This document shows positions 34,273 to 43,764 of a DNA stretch of 64,000 nucleotides, one piece after another; position 1 is the first letter of the stretch; each line of letters begins with the position of its first letter. The notes beneath the pieces were generated by a model. It was not told the origin of the DNA, did no database searches, and was given only the letters and a program-made list of their open reading frames with translations. Made by a program: the position numbers and the translations under genes. The stretch comes from Bog-473 sp963838835 (GTDB lineage: Bacteria > Actinomycetota > Acidimicrobiia > Acidimicrobiales > RAAP-2), in assembly GCA_963838835.1 (NCBI GenBank), contig CAWITA010000023.1:682001-746000 (forward strand), in the 5' to 3' direction.

Positions 34273-35457
34273 TCAACCCGTGATGCACGGCCCCGTGTTG
34301 ACAGCGCCATGATGATGGAGGGCCTCTTGGACCCGAGTCAGGACCCCGGGTGACGTCAAGGCGTAGCCGACGTCCTGGTAGACGGTGGAGCGCGAGAACA
34401 CGACGCCGATCACCTCGCCACCGGGCCCCATCAGCGGGCCGCCGGAATTGCCGGGCTGGACGTCGGCTTGGAGCGCGTAGACACCCCGGGTGACCGTCCC
34501 GTTGTTGTAGATGTCTTTTCCGATGGCCGTGACCTCCTCGGTCACCGCCGCCGGTTCGAGGGAGAGGCTCCCGTTTTCGGGATATCCGAGGAGCGCGGCT
34601 GGCGTTCCTTGGGAGACCAGATTGGGGTCGACGGTGAGGGCCGGACCGAGCGGCGCATCGGTGCGTAGGACAGCAAGGTCGAATGAGGGGTCGAAGAGCA
34701 CGGGCGTCGCTCCGTAGGCAGCGGACCCGATCAGAACCTGCGTATTGCCGTTCCCCTCGCCCGCCACGACGTGGGCGTTCGTGGCAACGAGCCCCGGTCC
34801 GACCACGAAACCCGAGCCTTCCTGCTCGTTGTTACACGCAGTTCCCAGGATTTTGACGGTCGAGAACACGGCCGGATCCCCCAACGCGCGCGTCTGGGCG
34901 CTCGTCGGTGAGGACACCGTGGGCGTCGAGGGAGGGGTGAGCGTGGAGAAGACTTGCGGGAAACCCTGGTTGTTCAGGAAGGTCTGCAAGTCGTTGAAAA
35001 TCGATGGTGCCTGGGGCAGGACCCGATCGATCGAGTGGAGGATGTCGGAACGCGCCACGGCGGCATCGAGCGAGGTGAAGCGGCTGTTCGGCGAGGAGAC
35101 CACCGCCGCCACCAGCCAAACCGAGAGCAGAACGGCCACGACGGCCACGCCGACGCCGAGGACCGCATCGACGTGGCCCAGGTGGTGGCGACGCACGGTG
35201 ACGTTGCTCCAGGTACCTAGAACGCGGCCGGTGTAACCGAAAGCTAAGGCCGTCAGCATCACTAGCGACACGACCACAACCGCGCGAGTCGGGCTCTCGT
35301 GGCCGGCGCTCAGCAGGTGTACCCAGACCAGGGTCCCGAGCAAAAACCCCAGGAGGAAGCCGCCAAAAGTGAGGAGCTGGACCAGCGCGCCGAGTCGAAG
35401 TCCGTGGACGGCAGCCAGGAGCATCAGCCCGATGATCAAGAGATCCACCCAGTCCAC
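34273..35457 (-). CDS. MarP-like membrane serine protease (CvpA domain plus trypsin-like domain)
   Basis: A 394-residue protein. Four N-terminal membrane helices form a CvpA/colicin V-like domain (DWVDLLIIGLMLLAAVHGL to WLVAAVVSS). An extracytoplasmic chymotrypsin-fold domain has the triad His in VATNAHVVAG, Asp in FDLAVLRTD and Ser in QPGNSGGPLMG. Two Cys (in GTACNNEQEGSG and the terminal GPCITG) may form the redox disulfide known in MarP. In Mycobacterium tuberculosis MarP keeps cytosolic pH in acid by activating a peptidoglycan hydrolase. GTG 35457 is supported by TACCCT 8 nt upstream. Confidence 0.92.
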   Translation of the reverse strand: MDWVDLLIIGLMLLAAVHGLRLGALVQLLTFGGFLLGFLLGTLVWVHLLSAGHESPTRAVVVVSLVMLTALAFGYTGRVLGTWSNVTVRRHHLGHVDAVLGVGVAVVAVLLSVWLVAAVVSSPNSRFTSLDAAVARSDILHSIDRVLPQAPSIFNDLQTFLNNQGFPQVFSTLTPPSTPTVSSPTSAQTRALGDPAVFSTVKILGTACNNEQEGSGFVVGPGLVATNAHVVAGEGNGNTQVLIGSAAYGATPVLFDPSFDLAVLRTDAPLGPALTVDPNLVSQGTPAALLGYPENGSLSLEPAAVTEEVTAIGKDIYNNGTVTRGVYALQADVQPGNSGGPLMGPGGEVIGVVFSRSTVYQDVGYALTSPGVLTRVQEALHHHGAVNTGPCITG

Positions 35458-35465
35458 CGCATGCG

Positions 35466-35471
35466 AGGGTA
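35466..35471 (-). promoter_or_regulatory. Putative -10 box for the marP-like gene
   Basis: TACCCT on the minus strand, 8 nt before GTG 35457. The divergent lipoprotein gene starts about 50 nt away. Confidence 0.4.
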
Positions 35472-35521
35472 GCGAACGGTGCTCCGAAAAAGAGGGCCCC
35501 CACCGCTATTGTCGTCTCGCC

Positions 35522-36749
35522 GTGCATTCACGCTCCGTGCCTCGACACCGGCGTTCCCGGCGACACGGTGCCGGCTTGTCCCTGCTTCTCGCTGCGGTAG
35601 CGCTCACGGGGTCCGGCTGCGCGCTGGGCGGGCACCCGGGTGCGCCGCCGCCTCCCCACGTCCTCGGCGAGCCCAAAGCAACGCCGCTCGCGGTCGGGCA
35701 ACCGGCACCGGCCGGTACCGGCGAGCTCGGCGCGGTGTCGTGCGCCAACGCCCGTCGCTGTTGGGCCGTGGGTGTCGCGGGCCCGAATCCCGCCCCGGTG
35801 GGGACGAGCGCGGTCGTGATCGTCGCCACCGCCAACGGGGGCAAGTCGTGGAAGTCCCAACAGGTGACCGGCGGGACCACACCGCAGCTGAGCGGAATCT
35901 CGTGCCCGACCGCGACCGAGTGCATGGCGGTCGGATCGAACGGAGCGTCGCTCCCCGGGAGCGGCGTGGTCGTGACGACCACTGACGGCGGCACCACGTG
36001 GTCGCCCACGATGTCGCCCCAGAATGCCCTCTCCGTCACCAGTGTGGCGTGCGCCGGCCCGACTGACTGCACCGTCATTGTCAGCGACGGCACCGTCACG
36101 TGGTCCGACCACAGCGCCGACTTCGGACAGAGCTGGCAACAAGAAGGTGGGCTCCCCTCACCGTTTCTGGCTGGTAACGATCTGACGTGCGCCCCGGGCG
36201 GTCCGTGCCTCGTCGCCGGCTACGTTCCGACCAGCAACGGACATGGGCAGGGTGCCATCGCGCTGACCACCGACGGCGGGCAGACCTGGGCGCTGGCGAC
36301 CGTGCCGCCCGGGATCGGGTTGCTGCAGAGCGTCGCGTGCCTCTCCGTCACCGAGTGCCTTGCCGCCGGGACGACCAACACGACCGTCAGCGACGTCGTG
36401 CCGGCCAAAGGCGAGCTTCTGCGTCAGCGCGGACGGGGGGCACACCTGGCAGACGTCGACGAACCCACTGCCCGTCGACGACGTCTTCGGTATCGCCTGC
36501 CCGTCCGCCCAGCAGTGCGCCATTGTGGGAACCAGATGGTTTGGCTTCCCGGCCATCGCCACCGGAGCAGTCGCCCAGAGCGTCGACGGCGGGGGAACCT
36601 TCCGAGATTCCCCCACGGCCTATGCGCCCATCACCCTGACGGCACTGTCCTGTCCGACCGCCACGGGATGCGTGGCGGTGGGCGAGGACACCGTGGCCCG
36701 ACTCACCCTCCTCAAGCCCAAACCAGCACCGTCACGCTCGCACGGCTGA
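35522..36749 (+). CDS. Beta-propeller (sialidase/BNR-like) lipoprotein, frameshifted
   Basis: An exported protein of about 408 residues once repaired. The signal peptide is LSLLLAAVALTGSGC with a weak lipobox at the Cys. The rest is a propeller of repeats such as VIVATANGGKSWK, VVTTTDGGTTWS, ALTTDGGQTWA and SADGGHTW, with paired Cys in SCPTATECMAVG-type turns. This is like the photosystem stability/HCF136 and sialidase-like families. The frame shifts at 36416-36428: GELL is followed by VSADGGHTW only if one base is removed. The last blade (TALSCPTATGCVAVGEDTVA) ends at 36749. The function is unknown. The GTG start is tentative. Confidence 0.75.
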
Positions 36750-36840
36750 CCATGCCCTGCCGGTCCTCCGCCTGATAGGCAGCCTGAGCTGCGCCGTTGG
36801 CTCATCGACGGGGCGAGCGGATCCCTAGGCAAGGGGGGGT

Positions 36841-36862
36841 CACCCCCGTAGAATCGGGGGTG
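36841..36862 (+). promoter_or_regulatory. Promoter box TAGAAT embedded in a perfect inverted repeat
   Basis: CACCCCCG (36841-36848) and CGGGGGTG (36855-36862) flank TAGAAT (36849-36854), a five-of-six match to TATAAT. The arms are perfect over 8 bp. A further GGGGG run just upstream also pairs with the left arm. A dimeric regulator would compete directly with polymerase. It lies 70 nt before the zinc-ribbon membrane protein gene. Confidence 0.5.
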
Positions 36863-36931
36863 TCGGACCGAAACAGTCACGAAGCTGAGGGGGCCCGACG
36901 GGCACCCCAGCCCAAAGGATGGAGGACCGTC

Positions 36932-37534
36932 ATGCCGCAGACCTGCCCTCAGTGTCAGAGCCAGGCCGCCGACGACGTCGCGTACTGCCCGAGTTGCGGA
37001 ACCTCGCTGAGCTCGAACGCAGCGCCGACCCAGGCGGGCCCCTCCGTCGGCGGGCCCGCGCCAGCCGCTGCGCCCGCGGCCACCTCGAGCGGATCCGGGG
37101 TCCCGGCCTACAAGTTCGATGCCGCCCGCTGGTCGCTCGCCGACCGGATCGCCGGGGTCGCGTCGATCGTGCTGTTCATCTCCCTGTTCCTGTCCTGGTT
37201 CGGCCTCACGGTCATCGGGATCACGGTCACGGCGAGCGGCGTCTCGGCCCATGGTTTCCTCTACATCGTGATGATCATCTGCATACTCGAAGTGGCCTAC
37301 CTCGTCTTGCGGGCCGGGTGGGACGAGCTACCGATCAGCGCGCATATCCCGCATCTCAGCGTCATGATGGTGGCGACGATCGTGAACCTGGTGCTGGTTT
37401 TCATCGCCTTTATCGACAAGCCCGGTGGCTCGGGCGTCGGCTGGGAGTTCGGTGCTTTCCTGGCGCTGATCGCGGCGGTGGTGGCGGCGGCGCCCTACGC
37501 GGTTCCCCAACTGCGCGCCAAGACCATGAACTGA
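36932..37534 (+). CDS. Zinc-ribbon membrane protein
   Basis: A 200-residue protein. It starts with a zinc ribbon (CPQCQSQAADDVAYCPSCG), followed by a Pro/Ala/Gly linker of about 35 residues. Four hydrophobic helices follow (IAGVASIVLFISLFLSWFGL, FLYIVMIICILEVAYLVL, MMVATIVNLVLVFIAFI and FGAFLALIAAVVAAAPYAV). Proteins with this layout are common in actinobacteria and have no assigned function. ATG 36932 follows a GGATGGAGG at a good distance. It has its own promoter with an inverted repeat, so it may be regulated. Confidence 0.8.
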   Translation: MPQTCPQCQSQAADDVAYCPSCGTSLSSNAAPTQAGPSVGGPAPAAAPAATSSGSGVPAYKFDAARWSLADRIAGVASIVLFISLFLSWFGLTVIGITVTASGVSAHGFLYIVMIICILEVAYLVLRAGWDELPISAHIPHLSVMMVATIVNLVLVFIAFIDKPGGSGVGWEFGAFLALIAAVVAAAPYAVPQLRAKTMN

Positions 37535-37588
37535 ACTCGCGAGATAGGTGTCCGTTTCCGGGTCCCCGCGGACCATGCGTTCCGGTGC

Positions 37589-39365
37589 TCAGGCGCGCAT
37601 CGCGGCGAGCAACAAGCCCGGGATCTTGGCTGCCGACGGTTCGGCCTCGAAGGCCACGAAACGACGCATGACGTCGTAGCCGTCGGTCGCCGTCGCGAAC
37701 CAGCTCGGCTTTGGCCGCGAGCGGAAGGGGCCGCGCACGACCGACTTCTGCGGACGCTCGAACATGAGTGCGTTGCCGACCACCCCCGTGCCCGACTGAA
37801 TGTCGGTGCGGGGATGCCCCGGATAGGCGCCCCAGGTCGTGGACCCCATGGCGTAGGACAGGCCATGCCACAGGTTCACCCCGATGGAGCCGTAGCGCAG
37901 GTCCGCCACCGCGCGCTCGACCGCCTCGGCCATGTCGTGGTCCTTCAGGGAGGGAGGGCTGACGATGATGGTCGCCCCCAGCGTCCCCCACACGACGTCG
38001 TTGCAGAAGGCGGTGGCGGCATCGACGAAGGCGGCCGGCGAAGGGGCGGTCAGCGCCGTCTCGGCCATCTCCCCGCAGAACGACTCCACGTTGAAGCAGA
38101 TGTCGTCGGTACGCCCGGGCGGAACGCCGGGGATGAAGGTCCAGGGCAACGCGTCGTCGGGTCCCGCTCCGAACTCCTCCGCCTCCGGATGGGCGTGCAC
38201 GAAGGCGTCGCGCCGGTCGGGCGCGCCGGGGTAATAGGCCCGGCGGGTCGTGATGCCCGCCAGAGTCTGCGTCAGCGCACCGAGGAACGCATCGCGCTCG
38301 GGGCCACGCGGCATGGGTGACGACGACCCGGGCCGAGATGCAATTGAAGCCGGCGTTGTTCACCAGCATGGTGGCGACGTGCTCGGCCTGGTAACGCAGA
38401 TCGGCGATGGACCACTTGCCGGGCACCACGATCACCGGTGACACGTTGCCCAATTCCGCCGTCACCGGCTTGTCGAGAGCCGGCTCGTTCGCCGCCTTGC
38501 GGCGGGCGCCCTCGGGGCCGCTCCCAAACACGACCGCGTCATAGGTCTTGTCCGACCCGGTGATGTGCACTTCGTCGATGCGCGGATGGCCGCTCAGGTA
38601 CTGCCCCACCGCAGCACCCCCGTCCACGATGCGCAGGACGTGCGCATCGATCAAGGGTGCCAGAGCGCGCTTCCAGTGCGGCACGAGGTAGTCATTGACG
38701 GGATTGGCCTTCAACACGACGACCTTGCCCTCGACGAAGAGCTTGGAGAGCACGTCGCGGGGCCCGAGCGAGGCCACGTTGCCGGCGGCGAGCACGAGCG
38801 CCGTGCCGGCGTGCGCGGCGGGGTCGGCATAGGCGCGGGCCTGGCCCGCCACCAGGGACTCCCGGGTGACGCCCGGTTGCATCCACACCTCGGCGGTCGT
38901 CTGAGGGAACGTGATGCGGTCGAAGGCGCCGTCCGGGAAGACCTGCACCCGCAAACGGCCGCCCGGCGCCTCGCGCACCGGGCCGGCGAAGGAGGGCTTG
39001 CCGTCCTTCGCGATGTCGCGCAACGCGTCGCGCAACAGACGCGCCAGGCGTACGAACGTGCCGATGCCAGCGAAGAGCTCCTCGCCGGCTTCGGTCGTGC
39101 CCGGTGTAAGTCCCTTGGCCGCGCACGCCGCTGCCAACCAGTCCTCTGCGGCCGCCATGGTGTCGGCAACCACCTGCGTAAGCAGGTCGGCGCGTGCCGC
39201 GGCGCCGGTCTCGGCCCACGCGGAGGTGTGACCGGCGACCTCGTCGACGATCGCATCGAGCGCAGTCGTGTCAACCGAGGCGACCGCCGTCCCCGACCCG
39301 CCGCCTGCGGCGTCTCCGGCCCGATCAGCGGTCGGCCCCACCGCCCCCCGGCTCGTGATGGTCAT
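37589..39365 (-). CDS. Aldehyde dehydrogenase family protein, frameshifted
   Basis: About 591 residues after repair. The N-terminal part (MTITSRGAVGPTADRAGDAA onward) includes LVLAAGNVASLGPRDVLSKL, VDEVHITGSDKTYDAVVFG-like cofactor-binding segments, the catalytic Glu region TAELGNVSPVIVV and the catalytic Cys region NNAGFNCISARVVV. The C-terminal part (PERDAFLGALTQTLAGITTR to AKIPGLLLAAMRA) is in another frame. The slip lies at 38296-38310, where a run of four G on the plus strand has one base too many. Its substrate is unknown; it is longer than standard aldehyde dehydrogenases (about 480-500). GGGAGG lies 5 nt before the ATG. Confidence 0.8.
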
Positions 39366-39635
39366 GTCGTCCTCCCGTCCGCGTCGCTCGATGCTGGCCC
39401 GGCAGTATCGGGATTGCGTGCCAACCTGCCCAAGCGTACCGACGAGGAGCCGAATTCCGACCGGTGCACGCAAATGCGGGCCGGGCCAGGGCTACCGCGC
39501 GGCCGCGACCGCCAACGTCACTGGCCGCCGGGACGTGTGTCGACCCCGCCCGTGGACGCACCGTCCATCCCGGCCTGCTTCCACGGCACGGGACCGTGCG
39601 ACGGTTGTGCACGGCCCAGCACATCGGACGACTGA

Positions 39636-40566
39636 TCAGGAGACTCGGGGAAGCACCTCCTCGGCCAGCAGCCCGATGTGCTCGAGGTCGTCGATGTCGA
39701 GCACCTGCAGGTACACCGTCTGCGCCCCGATTTTGGCGAACGCCTGCAAACGCGCCACCACTTCGTCGGGCGTGCCCGCCACACCGTTGGCCCGCAGCTC
39801 ATCGGCTTTGCGGCCGATGTTGGCGGCGCGGCGCTGCACCTCTGCCTCGTCCATGCCGCAGCACACCGTCTGGGCGGTCGAGAGGCGCAGCGACGACGGG
39901 TCGCGGCCGCGATCCTCGCAAGCGGCGCGCACTCGGCCGTACTGGGCCTCGGTATCGGCGAGCGATGAGAACGGCAGGTTGAACTCGTCGGCGTAGGTGG
40001 CAGCGAGGCGAGGCGTACGGATCTGACCACCGCCCCCGACGATGAGCGGCGGATGGGGACGCTGGACGGGCTTGGGAAGCGCGGGACTGTCCTTCAGCTG
40101 GTAGTGACGACCGTCGAAGCTGAACGTCTCGCCGACCGGCGTGTCCCACAGCCCGCGCGACGATGGCGAACGCCTCCTCCAGGCGCTCCATGCGCTCACC
40201 CGTGGGCGGGAACGGGACGCCATAGGCCGAGTGCTCGGCGTCGTACCACCCGGCGCCCAGGCCGAGCTCGACGCGGCCGGCGCTCATGGTGTCGACCTGT
40301 GCCACCTGGACGGCGAGCAGCCCGGGCAGGCGGAACGTGGCCGAAGTGACGAGCGTTCCCAGGCGGATGCGCTCGGTCTCTCGGGCGATGGCGCCGAGGG
40401 TGACCCACGAGTCGGTCGGGCCGGGGAGGCCGTCGCCCCCCATGGTGAGGAAGTGGTCGGAGCGGAAGAAGGCGTCGAAGCCGACCGCCTCAGCCGCCTG
40501 CGCCATCTTCACCTGCTGGTCGTAGGAAGCCCCGAGCTGTGGCTCGACGAAGACGCGGAGCTTCAC
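39636..40566 (-). CDS. LLM-class F420-dependent oxidoreductase, frameshifted
   Basis: A luciferase-like monooxygenase TIM barrel of about 310 residues. The N-terminal part reads KLRVFVEPQLGASYDQQVKM, FDAFFRSDHFLTMGG and RIRLGTLVTSATFRLPGLLA, then GRVELGLGAGWYDAEHSAYG, typical of the F420 family. After RLEEAFAIV the sequence continues RGLWDTPVGETFSFDGRHYQ and PHPPLIVGGGGQIRTPRLAA in another frame. The slip lies at 40149-40161 and is one surplus base. The gene diverges from a second LLM gene 78 nt away. F420 is inferred from family; FMN is possible. The start is GTG. Confidence 0.8.
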
Positions 40567-40643
40567 GAGCCCAAAGTTAACCGTCCGTGCACCCGGCCGG
40601 CCCGGCTCGTCGCGGAGAACCGCGGAAGGTGCAGACTGCGCGG

Positions 40644-41504
40644 ATGGATATCGGCGTGATCTTCCCCCAGACCGAGGTGGGCGGCGACCGTGGGGCCGTC
40701 CGCGCCATTGGGCAGGCGGTCGCCGACCTCGGCTACACCCACCTCGCCGCCTACGACCACGTGCTCGGCGGCGACACGGCGGTGCTCGGCGATCTCGGTG
40801 GGCCTTACACGATCGACGACACCTTCCGCGAGCCGCTGACGATGTTCGCCTACCTGGCCGCCTGCACCGATCTGGCCTTCGCCACCTCGATCCTGATCGG
40901 GCCCCAGCGCCAGACGGCTCTGCTGGCCAAACAGGCGGCGGAGGTCGACCTGCTCTGCGGTGGTCGTTTCCGGCTCGGGCTCGGCATCGGCTGGAACAAG
41001 CTCGAGTACGACGCGCTCGGCGTGCCCTTCGAGGAGCGGACGGCCATCTTCGAGGAGCAGGTCGCCGTGCTGCGCGCGTTGTGGACACAGCGGAGCGTCA
41101 CTGTCGACGGCCGCTTCCACCACATCCGGGCGTCCGGACTCGCACCCTTGCCGGTGCAGCGGCCGATCCCAATCTGGATCGGCGCCCATGCCCCAGCGGC
41201 CCTGCGCAGGGTGGGGCGGATCGCCGACGGCTGGTTCCCCATGGTGCGCCCGGGAGGTGGCCTCGAAGGCGCGCTCGAGATCATCCGCGAGGGCGCGGCG
41301 GAGGCCGGACGCGACCTGTCGGGTTTCCAGTTCGAAGGGAGACTCGAGTACGCCAACCGGGACCACGACACGATGGCCGAGCACGCCCGGCGCTGGCGCA
41401 CGGCCGGTGCGAGCCACCTGTCGCTCAACACGATGCATGCGGGCCTGACGAGCGCCGACGCGCACATCACGGCCCTCGAAGAGATGGCCCCGATCCTGCT
41501 GTAG
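40644..41504 (+). CDS. LLM-class F420-dependent oxidoreductase
   Basis: An intact 286-residue protein. It starts MDIGVIFPQTEVGGDRGAVR and carries YTHLAAYDHVLGG, LTDLAFATSILI-like strand 4, GRFRLGLGIGWNKLEYDALG and PIWIGAHAPAALRRVGRIAD, the conserved series of the F420-dependent LLM family. These enzymes use reduced F420 to reduce or oxidise diverse small molecules; the substrate cannot be assigned. It is only distantly similar to the divergent LLM gene next to it, so it is not a recent copy. CAGACT lies 6 nt before the ATG as a weak -10. Confidence 0.88.
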   Translation: MDIGVIFPQTEVGGDRGAVRAIGQAVADLGYTHLAAYDHVLGGDTAVLGDLGGPYTIDDTFREPLTMFAYLAACTDLAFATSILIGPQRQTALLAKQAAEVDLLCGGRFRLGLGIGWNKLEYDALGVPFEERTAIFEEQVAVLRALWTQRSVTVDGRFHHIRASGLAPLPVQRPIPIWIGAHAPAALRRVGRIADGWFPMVRPGGGLEGALEIIREGAAEAGRDLSGFQFEGRLEYANRDHDTMAEHARRWRTAGASHLSLNTMHAGLTSADAHITALEEMAPILL

Positions 41505-41542
41505 CACCGCTCGGCGCGGACCGTGGCATGCGAACATGAGGC

Positions 41543-42736
41543 ATGCCGGACGACACGTCGGCGGACGAGCCGACCCCGGACGCACGACCCGACGTCGCCC
41601 TGCGGACCATCGCCAGGGAGTGGGGCCGCATCGGCATCACGGGCTTCGGCGGACCGCCCACCCATATCGCCATGCTGCGCCGGCTGACCGTCGAACGCGA
41701 GCATTGGTTGAACGAAACCGAGTTCGAGGACGCCATCGCGGCGACGAACCTTCTCCCAGGGCCGGCGTCGACGCAACTCGCCATCTTCTGCGCCTGGCGG
41801 TTGCGCGGCGTGCCGGGTGCGCTCGTCGGGGGTGCGTGCTTCATCTGCCCCGGGCTGGCCGCCATCATCGTGCTGGCCGGCGTGTTCCTGGCTTCCCACC
41901 CACCCACCTGGATCGAGGGCGCCGCGCTCGGCGCCGGTGCCGCGGTGGCGCCGGTGGCGCTCAACGCTGCGCTCGGCCTGATCCCCGCCAGTTGGCGCCG
42001 CGCCGGCGCGACGAGGGCCCGGCGAGCACGCTGGGTGGTTTACGCCCTGCTCGGCGGCGTGGCCGCGGCCACGGTCGGCACGTTGCTCGTGCTCGTGCTG
42101 GTGGGGTGCGGGCTGGTGGAGATCGCCGTCTCGGGAGGTGCGCGCCCGTCGGGGCACCTGAAGGGGTTCGTCGTGGCGCCGCTCGCCGTGGTGGCGACGG
42201 GCGGACTGGGCGCGTTGACCTGGGTGGCGCTCAAGGTGGGCGCACTGTCGTTCGGTGGTGGCTTCGTGATCATCCCGCTGATGCAGGCCGACGCGGTGCA
42301 CCGGTACCACTGGATGACGAATACCCAGTTCCTCAACGCCGTGGCCCTGGGGCAGATCACGCCGGGGCCGGTCGTCCAGACCGTCGCCGTGGTGGGCTAC
42401 GCCGCGGCGGGTGTGGGCGGTGCCCTCCTGGCGGCGCTGGTCGCCTTCTCGCCGTCGTTCGTCTTCGTCTTCGCCGGCGCCCGCCACTTCGGTGCGTTGC
42501 GGGCCAACCGGGTCGCGCAGTCCTTCCTGGGGGGCGCCGGACCGGCGGCGATCGGCGCCATCGCGGGCGCGTCCATCCCCCTCGCCCTCGCCATCACGCA
42601 CCTGTGGCAGGTGGTGATCCTGGCGGGGGCGTCCGGGCTGATCCTCGGGCTGCGGCGCAGCGTGGTGCTCACGCTTGTGGGCGCCGGCGTCATCGGCGCG
42701 CTGGGTGCGGCGCTGGGGCTGCCCGTGGGGCGGTGA
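41543..42736 (+). CDS. chrA: Chromate transporter ChrA, two-domain type
   Basis: A 397-residue membrane protein with two homologous CHR domains. The first holds GITGFGGPPTHIAMLRRLTV and ATNLLPGPASTQLAIFCAW. The second holds GALSFGGGFVIIPLMQADAV and ALGQITPGPVVQTVAVVGYA. These glycine and proline motifs define the CHR family, which exports chromate with proton exchange. It ends at the convergent epimerase gene, 16 nt away. Many ChrA homologues are annotated without evidence of chromate resistance, so the ion is inferred. Confidence 0.92.
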   Translation: MPDDTSADEPTPDARPDVALRTIAREWGRIGITGFGGPPTHIAMLRRLTVEREHWLNETEFEDAIAATNLLPGPASTQLAIFCAWRLRGVPGALVGGACFICPGLAAIIVLAGVFLASHPPTWIEGAALGAGAAVAPVALNAALGLIPASWRRAGATRARRARWVVYALLGGVAAATVGTLLVLVLVGCGLVEIAVSGGARPSGHLKGFVVAPLAVVATGGLGALTWVALKVGALSFGGGFVIIPLMQADAVHRYHWMTNTQFLNAVALGQITPGPVVQTVAVVGYAAAGVGGALLAALVAFSPSFVFVFAGARHFGALRANRVAQSFLGGAGPAAIGAIAGASIPLALAITHLWQVVILAGASGLILGLRRSVVLTLVGAGVIGALGAALGLPVGR

Positions 42737-42752
42737 AACCCGACCAGGCTGA

Positions 42753-43709
42753 TCACCCGCCCGCCGGATCGAAATCTGGTGCGAGCGCAGTGCGCAGGCC
42801 CTCGTGCCAGTCGGGATACTGCGGCACCCAGCCGAGCTCGCTGCGGGCTCGCCGGTTGGAGACGGCCGGCTGGTCGCACATGAGATAGGTCAGGAAGCTC
42901 CCCGCCGCCACCCGCGCCACCGATGCGGGCACCCGGTGCGGCGGCTTGGCGCCGAGCAGCCGCGCCGCGAAGGGCATCCACTCCGAGCTCGGCGCGGGAC
43001 AATCGTCGACGACGTTGAAGACGCCGGCGGGCCCCTCCAGCGCCGCCACGGTGGCGGAGGCGGCGTCGTCGACGTGGACGAAACCGAACAGCCCGCTGCC
43101 GTCGCCGGGGATGGGCAGCAGGCGCTTGGCGATCATGGTGGCGTAGAGACCGCCCGGCGCGAAGTAGGTGCCGGGTCCGTAGAAGGAGCCGTAGCGCAGC
43201 ACGACCCCCTCGACGGCGTCGTCGCCCAGCGTGGCCGACTCGAGGGCCGCCAGCGACCCGGTGAGGCGGCCGAATTGCCCCGGGGCGCCGGTCCAGAGCG
43301 TGTCGGACTCGGTGCGCGTCCCGGGGCCGGGACGGTAGGCGAACGAGATGCTCTGCGCGACGACCCGGCGTGCCCCGGCGGCACGGGCGGCGGCGACCAG
43401 TGGGCCGGAGACCTCGCGGCGCAGGCGGCTCGTCGTGTCGAAGCCGCGCTTGACCGCAAGCGGGTGGGCCGTCCGGGACAGGTTGGTCAACTGGTTCACG
43501 ACGACCTCGGGCTCTGCCGCCCGTACGGCGCGCATGAGGCTGTCGGGGTCGAAGGCGTCGCCGGCCGCCGGGACGACCCCGGGCAGACCCAGGGCGGCCA
43601 CCGTCGCCTCGCTGCGGGAGAACACGGTGACCTCGTGCTCGGCGGCGACGAGGGCACGCACCAGGGGGCGTCCGATGGCTCCGGTGCCTCCCGCGACGAA
43701 CACGCGCAT
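42753..43709 (-). CDS. NAD(P)-dependent epimerase/dehydratase (extended or atypical SDR)
   Basis: A 318-residue Rossmann protein starting MRVFVAGGTGAIGRPLVRAL with the GGTGxxG cofactor motif. VVNQLTNLS, the VAQSISFAYRPGPG region and VLRYGSFYGPGTYFAPGGLY follow the pattern of NAD-dependent epimerase/dehydratases. A Tyr-xxx-Lys catalytic pair is not obvious, so it may be a non-catalytic or reductase member. ATG 43709 is supported by TAGCCT 7 nt upstream. It diverges from the DUF4328 gene. Confidence 0.85.
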   Translation of the reverse strand: MRVFVAGGTGAIGRPLVRALVAAEHEVTVFSRSEATVAALGLPGVVPAAGDAFDPDSLMRAVRAAEPEVVVNQLTNLSRTAHPLAVKRGFDTTSRLRREVSGPLVAAARAAGARRVVAQSISFAYRPGPGTRTESDTLWTGAPGQFGRLTGSLAALESATLGDDAVEGVVLRYGSFYGPGTYFAPGGLYATMIAKRLLPIPGDGSGLFGFVHVDDAASATVAALEGPAGVFNVVDDCPAPSSEWMPFAARLLGAKPPHRVPASVARVAAGSFLTYLMCDQPAVSNRRARSELGWVPQYPDWHEGLRTALAPDFDPAGG

Positions 43710-43716
43710 GCGGCCG

Positions 43717-43722
43717 AGGCTA
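43717..43722 (-). promoter_or_regulatory. Putative -10 box for the SDR epimerase gene
   Basis: TAGCCT on the minus strand, 7 nt before ATG 43709, no Shine-Dalgarno. Confidence 0.45.
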
Positions 43723-43764
43723 CGCCTGCACGGTGCCGAGGTGGCCCTTTGGCAGGATGTAGGG

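Noticed and set aside
37410..38300. Continuation of the aldehyde dehydrogenase N-terminal frame beyond the break
   Set aside because: After the break this frame is Arg/Gly-rich and out of register, while the alternate frame keeps family sequence to its stop at 37589.
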